From Romanomermis culicivorax (Eukaryota; Nematoda; Enoplea; Mermithida; Mermithidae): a stretch of DNA of 64,000 nt. The stretch covers positions 1,302,001 to 1,366,000 of the forward strand of contig CAWUHX010000046.1 in the NCBI GenBank assembly GCA_963922205.1, written 5' to 3'. Every line of letters begins with the position of its first letter. Positions within the stretch are counted from its first letter, which is position 1. The notes under the pieces are model-generated. The model did no database searches. It was given only the letters and a program-made list of their open reading frames with translations, and was not told the DNA's origin. Position numbers and translations under genes: made by a program. Shown here in pieces: positions 33,301-48,300 of this stretch.

Positions 33301-36300
33301 ACCAATACCCAGGGTTCATACAAAGTTGGAGAAAAAAATTCCCTGTGTCTTCCAGGTTCTCCAGGTTGACAAATAAAATTTTTCCAGTTTTTATAATGAT
33401 GAAATATACTATCCTGAACAAAAATACCGAATAATAGAAACATGTGTGAGCTAAAGTATCATCAAAAATAGAGTACTAAATCAAAAAAATTATTTCAAAT
33501 TATTGCGCAACCTAGCGCCGAAAAATTTTGATTCCGAGACCTCTAAAACGTCGGAAAATTAATTTTTCAGCACATTCTTATGCAGCTACCAATGATCAAT
33601 CGTGATCTTTTCACCATTTGATTGGCGGAAGCGTTAAAACATTTTTCTAACATTTTCGTATATCAAGAGTAAGTAATTTACCAATCATAATTATTTATGA
33701 TTGTTTTCAAACGTATAAACCATAAAAAAGTGTGATAGATATTTTACTTCGAACTCGGATATCGGTAATTAATGCCGGTGCTGAGCATCGGAAAAAATTT
33801 GGATTTTAATATTCTATAGCGTTGGAAAATGACTATTTTTAATATCTATTTCCTGCCTGAAAAGTCTAATTTTTCAGTGAATTCAACATGTTTTTAGTCA
33901 GGCAGACTAAAATTCAAAAATTAGGCAACCAGCAATGGATTGAATGACTTTTTCAGACAGAAGAACCTCTGCTATTGTCCCACGCTTAATCATTTTCCAA
34001 ATGCAAGAAGTTATCTTCCCGAAAGGTTAAAATTCTAAAGAACCACAAAACGATTTTGTGGAAATAATCTGAAATCTGTAGGTTTTAGTCAAATATGTGA
34101 AAAAACAATACAAGGTCAAACATTCATCCATAACATGCTGATGTTTAAAAGCTGTAAGCCAGCGTAAGCTAGGCCGACATTCTCCAACCGCACAACAGAA
34201 ATGATAACAAGAATCATAAGTGATTTGAAATCCGGCGCAAAGCGCCGGAAAATTTTCGATATGTTTTCTTAAAAACGCATAAGAATGCATCTCCGGACAG
34301 GAAACTCATCCAATCAAAAGGGTCGTTAGGCTCTAATTTTTATAAGCCATGTTGGCTTGTGCCCCTAAATTTTTAGGAGTCAATCAGAATTTTTAGAAGG
34401 CATGGCTCCTAACTGACCTAAAAAACCCTGACCAGACGCGATTTTTTTTTGCTCGCAAATATGAATGCTCTATATAGCCGAAAACATTTTGTTGATTAGT
34501 CTCCAATTTTCTGGCATAAATGAGGAGTTTGAATGTTTTCTCGAATATTACCCTTACAATCCAATTGAAACGTTGACTTTGACATAATAATTTAAAGGCT
34601 AAATTAAAAGTTGAAGTTGAAAAACTAGAAAAACGATCTCAGATACTCGATGATTTTAAGCAATTTCACTTTCAATGTGCATAGTAGAATAAGAAAACTC
34701 GCCGCAGTGCGGCGAAAAAATTCGACGATTTTCCTCTACTATTCAACACTAAATATTTATTTTTCCATAAAATTCCCTGTGTTTTCCAGGTTTTCCAGGT
34801 TGTGTATGAACCCTGAATACCCTTTACGCTCACAGTAATCCTGTCAGAAAATTCCCTTGTATGAATTTTATTGCTGCACACAATACAGTAAAGCATAATT
34901 ATTATTTCAGGATAGCTACAGTTACAGGAGTATGAGCGGATGGCTCACATAATCGGGAAAGTAGCGCCTAGTCATGAGAGCTATTGCTTTGAACCGTAAG
35001 AAATGTTTCATTGTGAGATATGGGCATTTTACTTTTGGGATATCCTGTTCATAATATGACTAAAAACAAGCTCACCATGAAAAACACGTATAAAAATGAT
35101 GGGTTGGGTAACCCGCCACTTACCTACGTTCTGTAATATGAAAACTAAAAAAGTCGGGTAAATTTCCGAGTTAAACATGGTAAAATCGTTGGTAAAAGAC
35201 GGGTAAATTCATGGGTAAAATCGCAGGTAAAACTTCGGGTTAAAGATGGGTAGAATCACGGGTAAAATAGTAGGTAAAAGGCGGCTAAAATGGCGGGTTA
35301 AACATGGGTTACATTACCCGAGATTTTACTCTTACCTTACTTTTATTTTACCCGCGTTCTGTAATTTGGGCCTTAATATTCTGAAACTGGAATCGAATAA
35401 CTTGACATTTCTGAATCGGAACCGATATTTTTTATAAGATAACGCTTTTAAACGGTACCACCGCGAATTTTCCGAAGTTTCAGGAGGCCAAAATATAGAA
35501 AATTTATGGCATCTGGCAATGATTCAATGACAATAACTCAAATGTAGCTTCTCAATCTGTTTCATAGTTTTTTAATACATTTATATCAAAGATGCTCTGT
35601 TATACTTCCAAATGTTCATTTTGAACATCACTTCCAAGCTATCTATTTTCTCTAATTATTAATAATTGCTGGGGTTTCGAGCACATAAATGTAGATTGAT
35701 GTGAAAATATTATAGAACTACAATTTTTTACCTTGAAACAGCAGAACCCGAATTTTCGCCCATTTGTACTGGTGAATTCCTACTTAATAGGTCTCTAATA
35801 GTAGGATACAGACCTTCCAGAAACGAAATCATTCCGAAAAAAATTATTTTTTATTGGAAATTAACCTCCAAAATGATTAACTCTGTCTAAAAATTTTTTT
35901 ACTGTCAAAATTCCGAAAATAATTGTGTAAAATGTCTAGATCAGACATGATATTGAAATATAGATCGAAAATCGATCAATGCTCGAAAAATGTGGACGAC
36001 GCAGTTTGATGGCACGATAATTACATACAGCATTTTCTTATAAAATATCAGACTATATGATTTCCACCGGATCCGCAACCTTTCCGAACAAGTATTTCGA
36101 AAATTCTAGAATCGGAACCGATATTCCGAGAATCTGGAACCTTAATAATTTTTTCTGAGCAAAAATGTGTATAACATAGATATATTTGGGGGGGGGCATC
36201 TGGAAATTATACATAGCTTGAAACGGTATTATTTTTAATTTTCTGGTGCACTTAAAAGTTTACATATATTTAAAAACGTTGTTTATGTTTCTACCTGTCT

Positions 36301-39300
36301 TTTGAACAAGTCAGCCGTCGCGCTATCCGAAGCATTGTACACGAATCTGGTCACTTCATCTACCGTCCACTTGCTCACATCGTTCAGCGTTACCGAATTC
36401 ACTAAAAAGAAAATAGCGTAGGAAATTGTAAAAAAGTTGGGATAATTTCGTCAGCAAAATTAAACCGACCATTGGGAGTGGAACCGCGCTCCGTACCCGT
36501 ACTGGAACTGCTACCACCCGAAATGTGACGTCCCCTGATTAAAACGGCGCCGCCGGTCGTCGATCCAGAAGGCGCACCGTTTGTATCTAAAAATAGCGCG
36601 TCCACCGTCGGCGATAGTTTAGCTTCTGAAAAAGAAAGACGATCGATGGTTTTTGAAATTTGTTTTGTTTTAATATGCATTTTTTGGTATATCGGTTCCA
36701 ATTTTAAAATAAGGAACCGTACGTTCACGATTCTGGTTCCTGTGTAAAGTAGACAAATTGACACTTTGTATCAAAATTACTTGATTGTCGTACCGAATGA
36801 ACAGTATCGCACGTATAAGTAGTTGAGTTGAGGGAGAATACCATAGGATATCTGCATATCATGGGGCTTAAATGGGCAAGCCATAAGAATAACATGCCTG
36901 TTTTGGTGGAAAATAGTTACGTTGCACAAAAATGATCGAAAATTCAAATTTTTAGGCGCTTGGAGCCATACTATTAATAACTATATTTTTTATGGTTTTT
37001 AGGCAACAATAGCAATTTTTGACAATTTATTGGACTTTTCAGGCTCAAAAATCGAGAATTCAAATGATCACCGTGATATATTGTGGTCGATCGACGACGA
37101 CCATACACCCTCTGCATAAAAAAGCCGCTTGATCTCCCATAGACATTAGACATCTATTGCATATGTGCATAGCACCACATAGAATGCTCGCTCGAACGTT
37201 GATCGATTTTTCCAGTTGTGTTTCGATATCCTACCGAATCCGGGCATTATTTTGAAAGAAACGCCAAGTCATAAATTTCTATTTGTATACATATTTGACC
37301 TGGCCTTTGACATTTAAAAAATGAATGATATAAATCATTTTGAGGATTAATTTTCCATTGAAAATACATTTTTCGAATTGATTCGGTTTCTCGAAGATAT
37401 GTGACACTTATCTCATTATAGCTTCGTCAATGAAACTTAGTGAAAATTGTCGGGGAAGTTTGACCAAAAATATACTTCTTCTGTCGTTTCAAGTAAGAAA
37501 AAATTGGTTGTTGCATAATATTATCGCAGTAATTCACTTCACATGTTCTCAAAATATACTAAAGTTCTCGAGTTTTCCATAGCAACTATTAATAGTAATT
37601 AGAGAAACGAATAGCTTGGAGCTAAAGTTCAAAATTAATATTCACAAGCATAATTCATCAACAAGAATGAAATTGATTGAGAAGCTTAAATTAGATGCTA
37701 TAATTGTTCTTTACATGCAGTTAGTAATTATCTGGAATTTTAAAAAATCTAGTCTACGCTTTTGTTTGTTGCGAAAAAAAGAGGAACTAAGTGTGAAACC
37801 ATTTAAAACCGGTAATTTTCCGTGGAATAACATTGATTCCGATTTTGAAACGACGTCTTTCGGTTCCATTTACAGTTATAGTTCGAAAATTTCAACCGGT
37901 TAATATCGGTTTCAGTTCTGAAATTCCTAGTTATTCGGTATCAGATAAGGAGCTGGTCCCAGAATTTTGACCAGTTGATATGGGCTTCGATCGGTTCCGT
38001 TGTCGATATGGGTTTGGATTCCGGTTTCAACCAGTTGATTACAGTTCAGGTACTAGAATTTTAACTGTTGTACACCGCCGGGGTTCATTTGAAGCTAAAT
38101 CGACTTCTTCAGGATTCCTGTGCTATATAAGATTTGGAATCTTGTAAGAAGTCAGGCAAAATATAATATCAAAATGTAAGATCTCATTTTTAAATTTCAA
38201 GTTATTCGGTTCCAATTCGAGTATTCTAACTGGTAATTAGCGGTTCCGGATATTGGTTCCAACTCTGCTTGAAATAAAGCTGAAGAAACTATCGAGTTTC
38301 ATTCAGACTCGAATTTTAGACATCCAGGATGAAAAATTTGTCTCACTTTTCGACAACGGTTGACTAGGATGAGCCGGTTCACAAGCCGTACAAGAATCGT
38401 ATCTTTTGGCCAACAAATGTGGGCACGTTTGCAAACGATCTAAAACCTGAGCCAAATATTTCCACGCGTCCAATTGACTTTTGAAAACGGGCAAACGGCG
38501 CATCAAAGTCGAGCCGTTCGAATCGGCCGACAGGCTGGGGCCGCTACCGGAACTATCGGACGTGCAACAGTCTATAAAAAGGACAAAATGAAAAATCCAC
38601 AATTCTGAATCAATGTCAAAAGTTGTCCAAAATTCACGCGATTGGTTTTGGACTGAAATTTGAACTTCTACAATAGTGTTACTAGAGAAATAATAGTTTT
38701 TCCTCAATTCTTGTAGATTTTTCTCACTCAAAACGTTGGCAGCGTCTCCCGGATGCGCCGAATCGATCAACATTTGCAAACAAGCTCTCATCACGTGATT
38801 AACTCCACTGGGACCAAATCGCGTATTTCGAACGGATAAAAATTTCGTACGATCCAAATATCGACCCGTCGAACAGTGAGCATTCAAATAAACAACGACT
38901 GAAACAAAAAACTTGAATCGGTATAGGAAATTTTATTTCATCTAGAATTCTTTATATTTTCTAGAATTTTTCATCAAATTGGATCATTAAAATTTTAATA
39001 AAATTTAATTTACTGTGATTGATATTTAATTTCTAGCAATTAAATTTGATGCCTATCGGCCGTGCGCCCGAAAAATTTTGAATAAACATGTTTTTGAAGC
39101 TATTTATGCCATTTGAGGTCCTAAATTTTCAGTAACTGTAGAGGATTTCGTGTTTCATATTCTCGAAAACTTTTCAATGCTTTACGATGATTAACGGTGC
39201 AAATATTCACGAGAAATTCATCCCTGAACTGGAACAGGGTGTCTCAACACATTTTCGAAAATTATACCTGGCGTATGGTATAAGGACAGTTAGTTTTGTG

Positions 39301-42300
39301 CCACATATGAAACTCATCTAAAGGTATGCTTCTTAATGTCAGCACAATAATAAATTATGGGAATTTGTTTGCGCTTAATGCGCATACTCCGAACCTTTGA
39401 AAAGTCAAATCTTCATTACAAGTTATTCAATCATACCTACATATTCTGAATTTTCTTGAAAAGCTTCTTCTGACAAGTAAAATACTGTTTGAATAAAATT
39501 AAAGAAGAGATTCAAACCCGAAAAATTTTGAAGTTCATTGCCAAAACTTGGGTAAAAAATGCACGGCTTGTCAAGGGGTAATTGTAAAATTTTTCGATCT
39601 GCTTTCCTTAAAAACTTGCAAATGATTTGAGTTCAATTACTATAAATTGGAAAATTGAATTTTCTCACAAGTTTCAAAAATTCTATATAAACAAATCATG
39701 TCATTTCCAGAAAAGTCGACAATGTGAACAATGTATGTAAGAAAACATTGAAAATATGTAAAGAAAATAATTAATATAGACGTGTATTTTTCATTATACA
39801 TTATATAAAAGTCTTACAATAGTTGAACATTCCACTTGGCCCAAAAATTTTCATGGCTTTTTTATAAGGTTTTCCTACCAGATATTGCATCATCAAACAT
39901 CGCCTTTTTGAGCCAAAAGCCAAAAATTGAATTTCGAGGCGCCGTAGAAAATTTGACTGGACCAATTTTCAGATTATTCGTGAACTTTCGGTCTACTACC
40001 GTTCTCCAAGTATAACCTGTTGTTCAATATGTGAATTTTTGATTCTAAAAATATTATGCTATTCATTTTCTAATTTGTAGAGGACAAATCAAGTTATTAA
40101 CATTCAAAGAAACCGTTTTATTACACTTTCCTGGAGCGTTTCATACAATTTATTGAGAGACGAATGAAAACAAACTAAATACTGCTAGTGGGATTTTTTC
40201 CATTTTAGAGGTTAATTCGAATAATTTTCGTTCGTTTACTACCCACACGCAAAATGAAATTTAAAAAACTGAAGCCCTAAGGCTACGTAAGAATACAGAA
40301 AATTTAGCCTCTTTAATGATTCAAAATTGGGGATTCAAATGCAAAAAGAAGCTAACTGTACATTCGAATAATATTTAAAAGTATGGGACTAAATTTTAAT
40401 TCCGAAACGAAAAAAAGCTCATCGAATTCGATCGAAAAAGTGAGCATTATATATGCATTTTCCCAAGTCACTTACAATCGCAAGTGTCCGGCGTACCGTC
40501 CAAAGGCGGACTATTATATATCAACGAGAATTGCTGTTTCGATAGCGCCGCCGCCGAGGACGATCGATGACGTCCGTTAACGTCCAATTCGGCGGCCGAC
40601 GACGGCCGTTGAACGGGCGAATGTAACCGTTTGATATTTTGACTGCTGTTGTTGTTTGTCGTCGATTGCGAACCGAAAGCGCCAGAAGCAGCCAATACGG
40701 ATTCCACGGCATCCTCTATGCTAGACAACTGACCGGCTGATAAAGATGTGTTGTTACCACCACGTCTTGAAACGGGAGTTTCGGTGATGTACCTGAATCA
40801 ATAGTGCTTAAAACTTAGAATGACATTTTTCAGTCTTTATGGAGAAATTCAAAATAATGAATTTTTAGATTATATATATCAAAAACTGGTATGCATCTTT
40901 GATTTTCTAGACATGAAACTTCCACTCGAATTTCTGTTCGTGTTTATCCAATGTGCTCAAGTATCAGATATCGTAACTTCAGATTGTAACGGACAAATTT
41001 TTCGTCGATTTTCAACAAGCATATAAATTGACCTATTAGACGGAAGAATATCAGAAAAATCCAAATAAAAAATCAAAAATTTTGAAAAATCAATTGTTTT
41101 CACAAGATTTCAACAAGAAAGCAGTTGGAAGAAAATGAGAAGTGACCACATACCCTGGAGACGATAAAGGCGGCGTTATACTTTTCGTTGGTCTCATCAT
41201 GGGCGCAACGGAGGCGGCGGCTATCGTTTTTTTAGCGCGCGGCTTGACGATACCGAAACATTTTTCGGCCGCTGTTACAAGGGGAAAACTTGGCATATCG
41301 GATTGATCGGCCGGAAGGATCGGCGCCGATGACCTACATATAATCAAATAAACATGAACCGTAAATTCTTAAAAAACAAAACATTGGATGAATTTGAGCA
41401 GGATTTCGAGTATTATGGTACGAAAAAATTTGAAGCAAGGTTGGAAAAGATTCAAGTCCTTAATATACGAAAAGCAAAGAAATTAAATTTCGATTCGTTT
41501 TCATCGATTGTTCTAGGAATCGGAAAAGTGGAAAAGTATTCCAATTTTATACAGGAAAAATCAGAAATTGTTTTTCTGATTCTTTCTGAAAATTTCTGAA
41601 TTGAAAATCGGAAATAGATGAATATTTTTTATCCAATTTCGTTCTGGAAATAAGATTGACCAATGATCATAAATCTTTCTCTTTCCCCTATACTTCTTCG
41701 TGAAAATTGCTAAATTATTACTTTTTCTTCTAAGGGAAAATTTCAAATGGCACCCAAACATCTACCATGTTACACTAGAAACTTTTGCTCGCAGGCATTG
41801 TTTAAACTAAACTTTGCGTAAATGCGGTAAACAATGGAAACTTCGCCTACATATCCGATCTCAACATGCTCAAATGACTAATCGTCTACTTCAGACTACC
41901 CCATAGGGAGGGGTATGAGAAGGGTATTACCCCTGCCTACAGTTCTAAAAATTGACCACTGGGTGCTCAATTTTGAGACAAAATGAAATGTTTAGCTATG
42001 TACACTAGCCCCGCAAATTTTCAAGTTTACCCCCACCTGAAGAATCTGACCTTGGGGACCTCTGGTCTACTTCTAAAAGTTTCTGAAACGCAATTCCGAA
42101 TAACTGTGAATTTGGGAATGTTATAACTCCATTAGACTTTAAAGTTAGTCTTTCATCACATGAGGAGCTGATTCTATAAAATGTGGCAAGTTACATATTC
42201 ACAGGGTGTCAAAAAAGGCTATCCCTAATACTTTTCTATAACTTTACTTCTGTTTGATCGTTTAACATGTGGTCTCTTGCATTACGCACGCACACCACTA

Positions 42301-45300
42301 AGCTACTTTCGGACAAGTTTTGGTTTCGTTTCATTATCTGTAGAATTAATTATTCAAATTAAAGTAAAAACATTTTTGCGTTGTAATTTTTCAAAGTTTT
42401 TTTAGCTTAGCCAGCAAAAAAATAATGAAGCCATTGATGAGTTTTCTATGCGGCTGAAGCTCGTTAAATGTTTGGCCTATCTATCGCAGAAAACGGCAGG
42501 AAAAAATGTTGAGTTGGAGAAAAGTTATGCAACAGAGACGAGGACAGCTTTTTTTGAGACAACCTGTATATTAGGGATAGGCCAGTTGCTTCAATGGATC
42601 CGGATCTTAAATGACAGATCCGACCGGATCTGAATCGGATCTCGAATAATAGCGCATATATTTGTATATACTCAGGAATAATTATGGATTATGTTTAATT
42701 ATTCTAAAATTAAATTCTTTGAATTTATATTTTCTCGGTGTCAATATGTAAATTATTGATGATTATGCTCAGAAATTTAGGCAGTAGAAAAATCGCTTCA
42801 TTTGTTAAAGCCTTCACAGGTGATCTCAGATTTGTAAATTTCGAAACAATGGAGTAATTAAGAAATGGAAACAGAAAACGTGATACTGTTGAAAAATTGC
42901 TGTTTGTTAGGTAAAATTTAGCTACCGTTGGCTTAAATCTTTTGTGAAACTCAATGCAAACTGAATTGAATAAAGATCTGATTATGACCAGAGCTTAATC
43001 TTTGACAGCAGCAGTTCCGCATCATAAAATATTTGGTTTAGCGGTTTCGGATTCCCGATCCAAAAATTTAGGCGGATATCAACGAATTGGATACCAGGCC
43101 CATCTCTAATTTATATATTTCGTTTGCTATTCCCGAGGCCAAGTTTCAAATCTTTGCACATTGATGCAAATTTCTGAATAAAGAATTAATGTAATGTGGA
43201 CTATAAATGCACTTTAACACATGCAATTTTCGAATTTTCGCTCCGAAACCTACGTCGTAAGTATAATGTTTCTCGCTAAAAAATTTCATTGAAAAAAAAT
43301 TTCATTTCTATCATTTACATCTTCTGATTTTAGAAGATTTTAATTAAGAATATCGCATCATCCACTTGACACTTACGGTTGAACTTTCGATGCTGAATCT
43401 GAATTCGACGTCGTGCGATCGAACAAATTTCCTATATCGCCGTTCAATTTATCGACGACGGATGAATTTTCTTTCGTCGGGACGACAATATCGGGCGTCG
43501 TCGGCGTTTCGGATGATCCTGCCGTCGTCGTTAAACTGTCTCGATTTTTTTGACCCTGATGACCGCCTCGCTTACGTTTCGAAGGAACGTTTTGAATTTT
43601 GGCGCCCGATCTTTGCCACCAGCCTACGGGGAAAATGTCGCGAGAATCATACCTGGAAAACGGACCACAAATTTTATGCATCAAGTTTTTTTACAACTTT
43701 AATATTTCGACTACCAAGCGTATTAGTGTAATAGTACCGAAAAAATGACAAAGTTCGCGCGAGTATATTTAATGTATAAATATGCCATACGTGGCCCCGA
43801 GTCTTAGTTATCATCGGTTCAAAATTCTAGGGGGTCATTGAACTGGAAAAATTGAGAATTACGAAATATTATTATAGTAGTGGTAATTTTTGAATAAAAA
43901 CCATTTACACAAAAAACTGGAATTTGTTAATTTTCGGCAAATATAGGAAGAAAAATTTATTTGGGGTTCTTATAGCATTCCCCCGCCCTTGTTCCATGTA
44001 TATGGTATACCTGAGCCATTCTGATGTATTCCAGCCGTCAAATTCAACCAATATTTTCTCTTCTTTGACGTCTTTGACAGTCGCGGGGCATACGAATACG
44101 GGATCCCTGGTGTCGCAAGCCTCCAACTTTTGGCCAATTTGAAACATATTGCACGCAGGTTTAAGCGGTTCCTAGGATATTTGATGTCAAAATTTTAATA
44201 AAATTTTCAAGAACCCAATGGATTTTTACATCGATGAAACATTCGGGCGGTGCGTAGTTCCCTGCGGCGAGGGCTGCTTTTTTCATTTTAGAAAATCTCG
44301 AAGCATCACAGCGGCAATCTGAAAAGATTTGAAAGCTATAAGCGATAAACGAAAAAATAAAAAAAAAACATTTGAAAATTAATTTTTATAATTAATAATC
44401 CATCAATTTTTGCTCGATTTGCCCGCTTCCCCCCTCCCATAAAAAACTTCTGGCTACGGCCCTGTTTAAATTTACTCCAAGTGAAAAACTATTACTAAAT
44501 ATCATATTTTTGTTCAATTCAGCATGAAGCTCATTCATCGTGTGACGCAAGAATTTTTGTTCAGATGGGACAATCGTGGTGGTGCAGTCGAAACTACTAT
44601 ACAAGGTGAAATTCTTTTCATCATCTTTATATATCCCGTTTTACTGTAATTCTACAAATAACTATATATCAACAAACAGGTAATAGGCAATATAAGAAAT
44701 ACTTAAGTCACTATATATTTATGTCTTCTGGTTCAATTTGATCTTCTTCATCGTCACTGCTGCTGGCTATGATGTCATTAAATGAACCAATTTCGCGTTT
44801 ATTTTCAGTTTTTTTTTGCTTTTTTGCTGGCGTCTCAAAAAAGGCTGCCCTCGTCTCCGTTGCATAACTTTTCTCCAACTCAATATTTTTTCCTGCCGTT
44901 TTCTGCGATCGATAGGGCAAACATTTAGCCACAAACCTGCCGAATTTTATAACTTTCTAATTCGAGATACATTTTGCAAACCTCAACAAGACTTTCTAGC
45001 AAAAAGTTCAATTATCAATATTTTCAATTGAACGAGAAAAAAATTTCATCTGACATGAAAGAATAACACGTCAAATATGCAACATTAATAATTCAAAAAT
45101 CGACCTGATGCTGGTCAAGTGCTATTTTTGAATATATACCCCAAAGCAGCGTTTTTTTGTGCACGGACACTTGGTTAATTCTTAACACCAAAGTAAATAA
45201 ATTAAGGATGTCCATAATTGCTTTCTCCTGAAAAAAGTAAGCCGAAAGTCATGTCGCCTAAATTTTTGTTTGAAAAATTGTGCCAACAAGGTCAATTTTT

Positions 45301-48300
45301 CTGTTCGAATCAAACACTAAAAATAAAAATTTCGGTTTCCAATCACATTGAATGAATAGTGGAAGTTAATTTAACTATTTCTATTCATTTTTCAGTCATT
45401 GACAATCTCAAAGTTTGTTGCGATCATACAAAAAACTATTCGAATACATTTCTCTCAGATAGACAAATAAAAGTAACTAATATTTACTCAAGTATTCAGT
45501 TTATTCATTATTATTCAGTAACTAATATTTATTCAAGTATTCGTTTTCAGCCCATAAAGAGACTAAAAATCAAGGAAATTCGGCCTTCGACCAGTCAAAA
45601 AATTTGTGCCAATTGGCACAAACGCCCAAATTTTTTTTGTGCCATTCCAAATTTTTTTGTGCCAAAAACCATGTTTTGGCACAAAAAAACACTGCCCCAA
45701 AGTACACCTGTTTTTTGGTTGGCTGTTAAAATGAAGAATTTACTGTGGTGTTGCTCCCAGATGTCCCTAAAAGGCTTTAATCGAGATTTTTGATTCGCTT
45801 CGCTGTGTTCTAGTCGCGCTTTTTTGCATACTTCTAATTGGGGCGGGGGAGATTGAGGGGGACCCCCCAACTTGGCCTAACCATTATACCCAAACGTCGT
45901 CATCCTTGCCCCCAACTCGGGAAAATTTTGAAAAAAGTGCAGCTGTTTTGGCCTGTTTTGGGAAAATTTTCGACTTTTTGGCGATTTTTGGGGACTCCAC
46001 AAAATTTTGGGAACTTTTGGACGCCCACCCCAAAATTTTGGGTTTACACCCTCCAATATATCATCTCGTCTAACTAAAAATTCTCATTCAAAAATATTTT
46101 AGAAACAGGTAAAGAATATGTATCAACGACAACAAAAATTCTACAATGGGCAGGATTGAACAGTTTAAAGTTCGAATCTAACCTCTGAAAGCCTCTATGT
46201 CTTCTATATTTTGCATTTGTGTATTCGTAACAGGATTGTCAGCTATAGATTTTTGACGTTGAAAATAAATAGCAGGACTCACAGTGTCCGAATAAGTTTA
46301 ATCTAATCATTAGAAGAGATATTTTCGAACTGCAACGCAAATTTTCATTAAAAAAAGAAAAATTATACAGTCAGAAGATTTGTGCAAAAGTTAATTTGAT
46401 AACTAAAGTATGATCGATCAAGGCTCTAAATGCTAAATTTCGGCATAAGTCTATTTTTGGAAAACTTTCCTGCCGGGGCCGTTCCTAAAGGCCGGTTCAT
46501 ACTTCTGCTCGGCGAGCAAATTTACCCCGAGCATGCTCGGCAAGCCCCTCGAGCACAGCTCGCCAAGCATGCTCGGAGTTGGTTCATTTCGGGAGCAAAT
46601 TTTTCCCCTAAAATGCATACTTATTTCTTTCCATGTATGAACCATAAAATCAGTACCTTGGAGACATGGCCTTTTTCCTAAGGTCCTTATAATCAGGGGA
46701 TCAAACTGAAACAGGAATTCTCTTTCACGAACAAGTTCAGTAGATTCAAATTTTTCATCATCTGATAATTTTTTTCGAATAGACATGACAAAAACTTTAC
46801 AACAAAAAAATGAAGCCCCACAAATAAATCTAGCGATTAGGGATGTATCGCCTTTTGACCAGGTATGCTACCCGATGTTTCCTGACCCGAAGGATGAAAA
46901 AAGACTTGAACTTAGCCGTTATCCAGGATACCTCTGTGCCTTGAAGGTCACGGGCCAAAAAAGTTATTTAATCATTTTCACTGTTAGGAGAAAAAACAAA
47001 TAGTACTCTGCATGAGATTGATTTCGCCATATTACATATATTTTTAAAATGAAATCAGGCTTTTTTTTCGTCAAAAATTTACAGGCCAAATGGCTCCTAG
47101 ACCTAAATTTTTAGGAGCCAAACAGACATTTTTAGGAGCCATAAATAATCAATGCACACTTTTGATAAAAATTAATGCATTATATAATTCGTATAGTTTG
47201 ATTGTATTTAATCCAAATTTATTTGTATCACAGATAGGGCAAATTTTTTGAATTTGCTTTTAAAACGGAACTCATCAAAAAAGTTTATTTTCAATCAAAA
47301 CACGACACGTTTATTCATTACGTTTCTTAGCAAAATCACCAGTTTTATATCGCGTTTCTTTAGCCCTTATTTTGTAAGCACTTTCGAAATCAAAATTATT
47401 ACAATTGCTGTGGCATTTCTGCAAACGCATCAAGACGTCCAAATGTTCAGCCTGATTTGATGATCGATGAAAAATCTAATTTTGCTATTTGATTTTTTGA
47501 TCGAGTAAGACCTTACTGTTGTTTGCGACCAAGTTTTCGTCTTTAATCTGTTCACCAGAGAAACACCACGCTCAACGCCAGCGTTTGTTGCATTGAAACA
47601 CATAATTATCTCGGAAAAAACAGTTAAAAATAGTAGTAAATCGTTTATTGTTAAAGAGATCTTAAAAATAGAAACGCATTCATGTAAAGTTGCTTGATAT
47701 ATAATATAATTATAGCAAACAACTAAAATTCAGTTAAACTTCAGCTGAATTTTTCGGAGCCAAATTGGCTCCTTGGAGTAAAATTTTTGGAGCCATTTTC
47801 GAACTTTTAGGAGCCCAGGCTCCTAAAATGACTAAAAAAAAGCCTGAATGAAATTTTTTCGGTTATTTTCCCACGAAGGTAAGGAATGATCGATGTATTG
47901 GCATCGGCTGAGAATCGACCTTTTAAATATTGGTCGGTAGTTTTTTGGGCGAGTTATAATCGTTAATATCCTGTTTTCTGCGGCAATTCTTACATTAATC
48001 AGCTTTGGATGTGATTACTTACTGGCCAAATGTAAATCTTAGGCAGGGTTTTTTTCATTTTTCCTCAACAGGCCATTTGGCTCCTAGGGTCAAAATTTTA
48101 CAGGCCAATACGAATGTCAACAGGCCAATACGAATGTCAACAGGCCAAAACTAAAAAGTTTGTAAATAAATGGGGTAGTAAAAAATGTTCTTTTTCAACA
48201 AATTTAGTCAAAAGCACTCTTCAAAATCACAGTAGAAGCCCACATAGCGGATCAATCATTTTGAATGCATTTTCAATCATGCACAGAATAATAAGGCTCA

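Noticed and set aside
38572-38727. Continuous minus-strand frame joining the two SLED exons without an intron
   Set aside because: The frame happens to stay open, but the intervening stretch does not fit SLED, and a GTGAGA donor and TATAG acceptor in matching phase (1/1) remove it.
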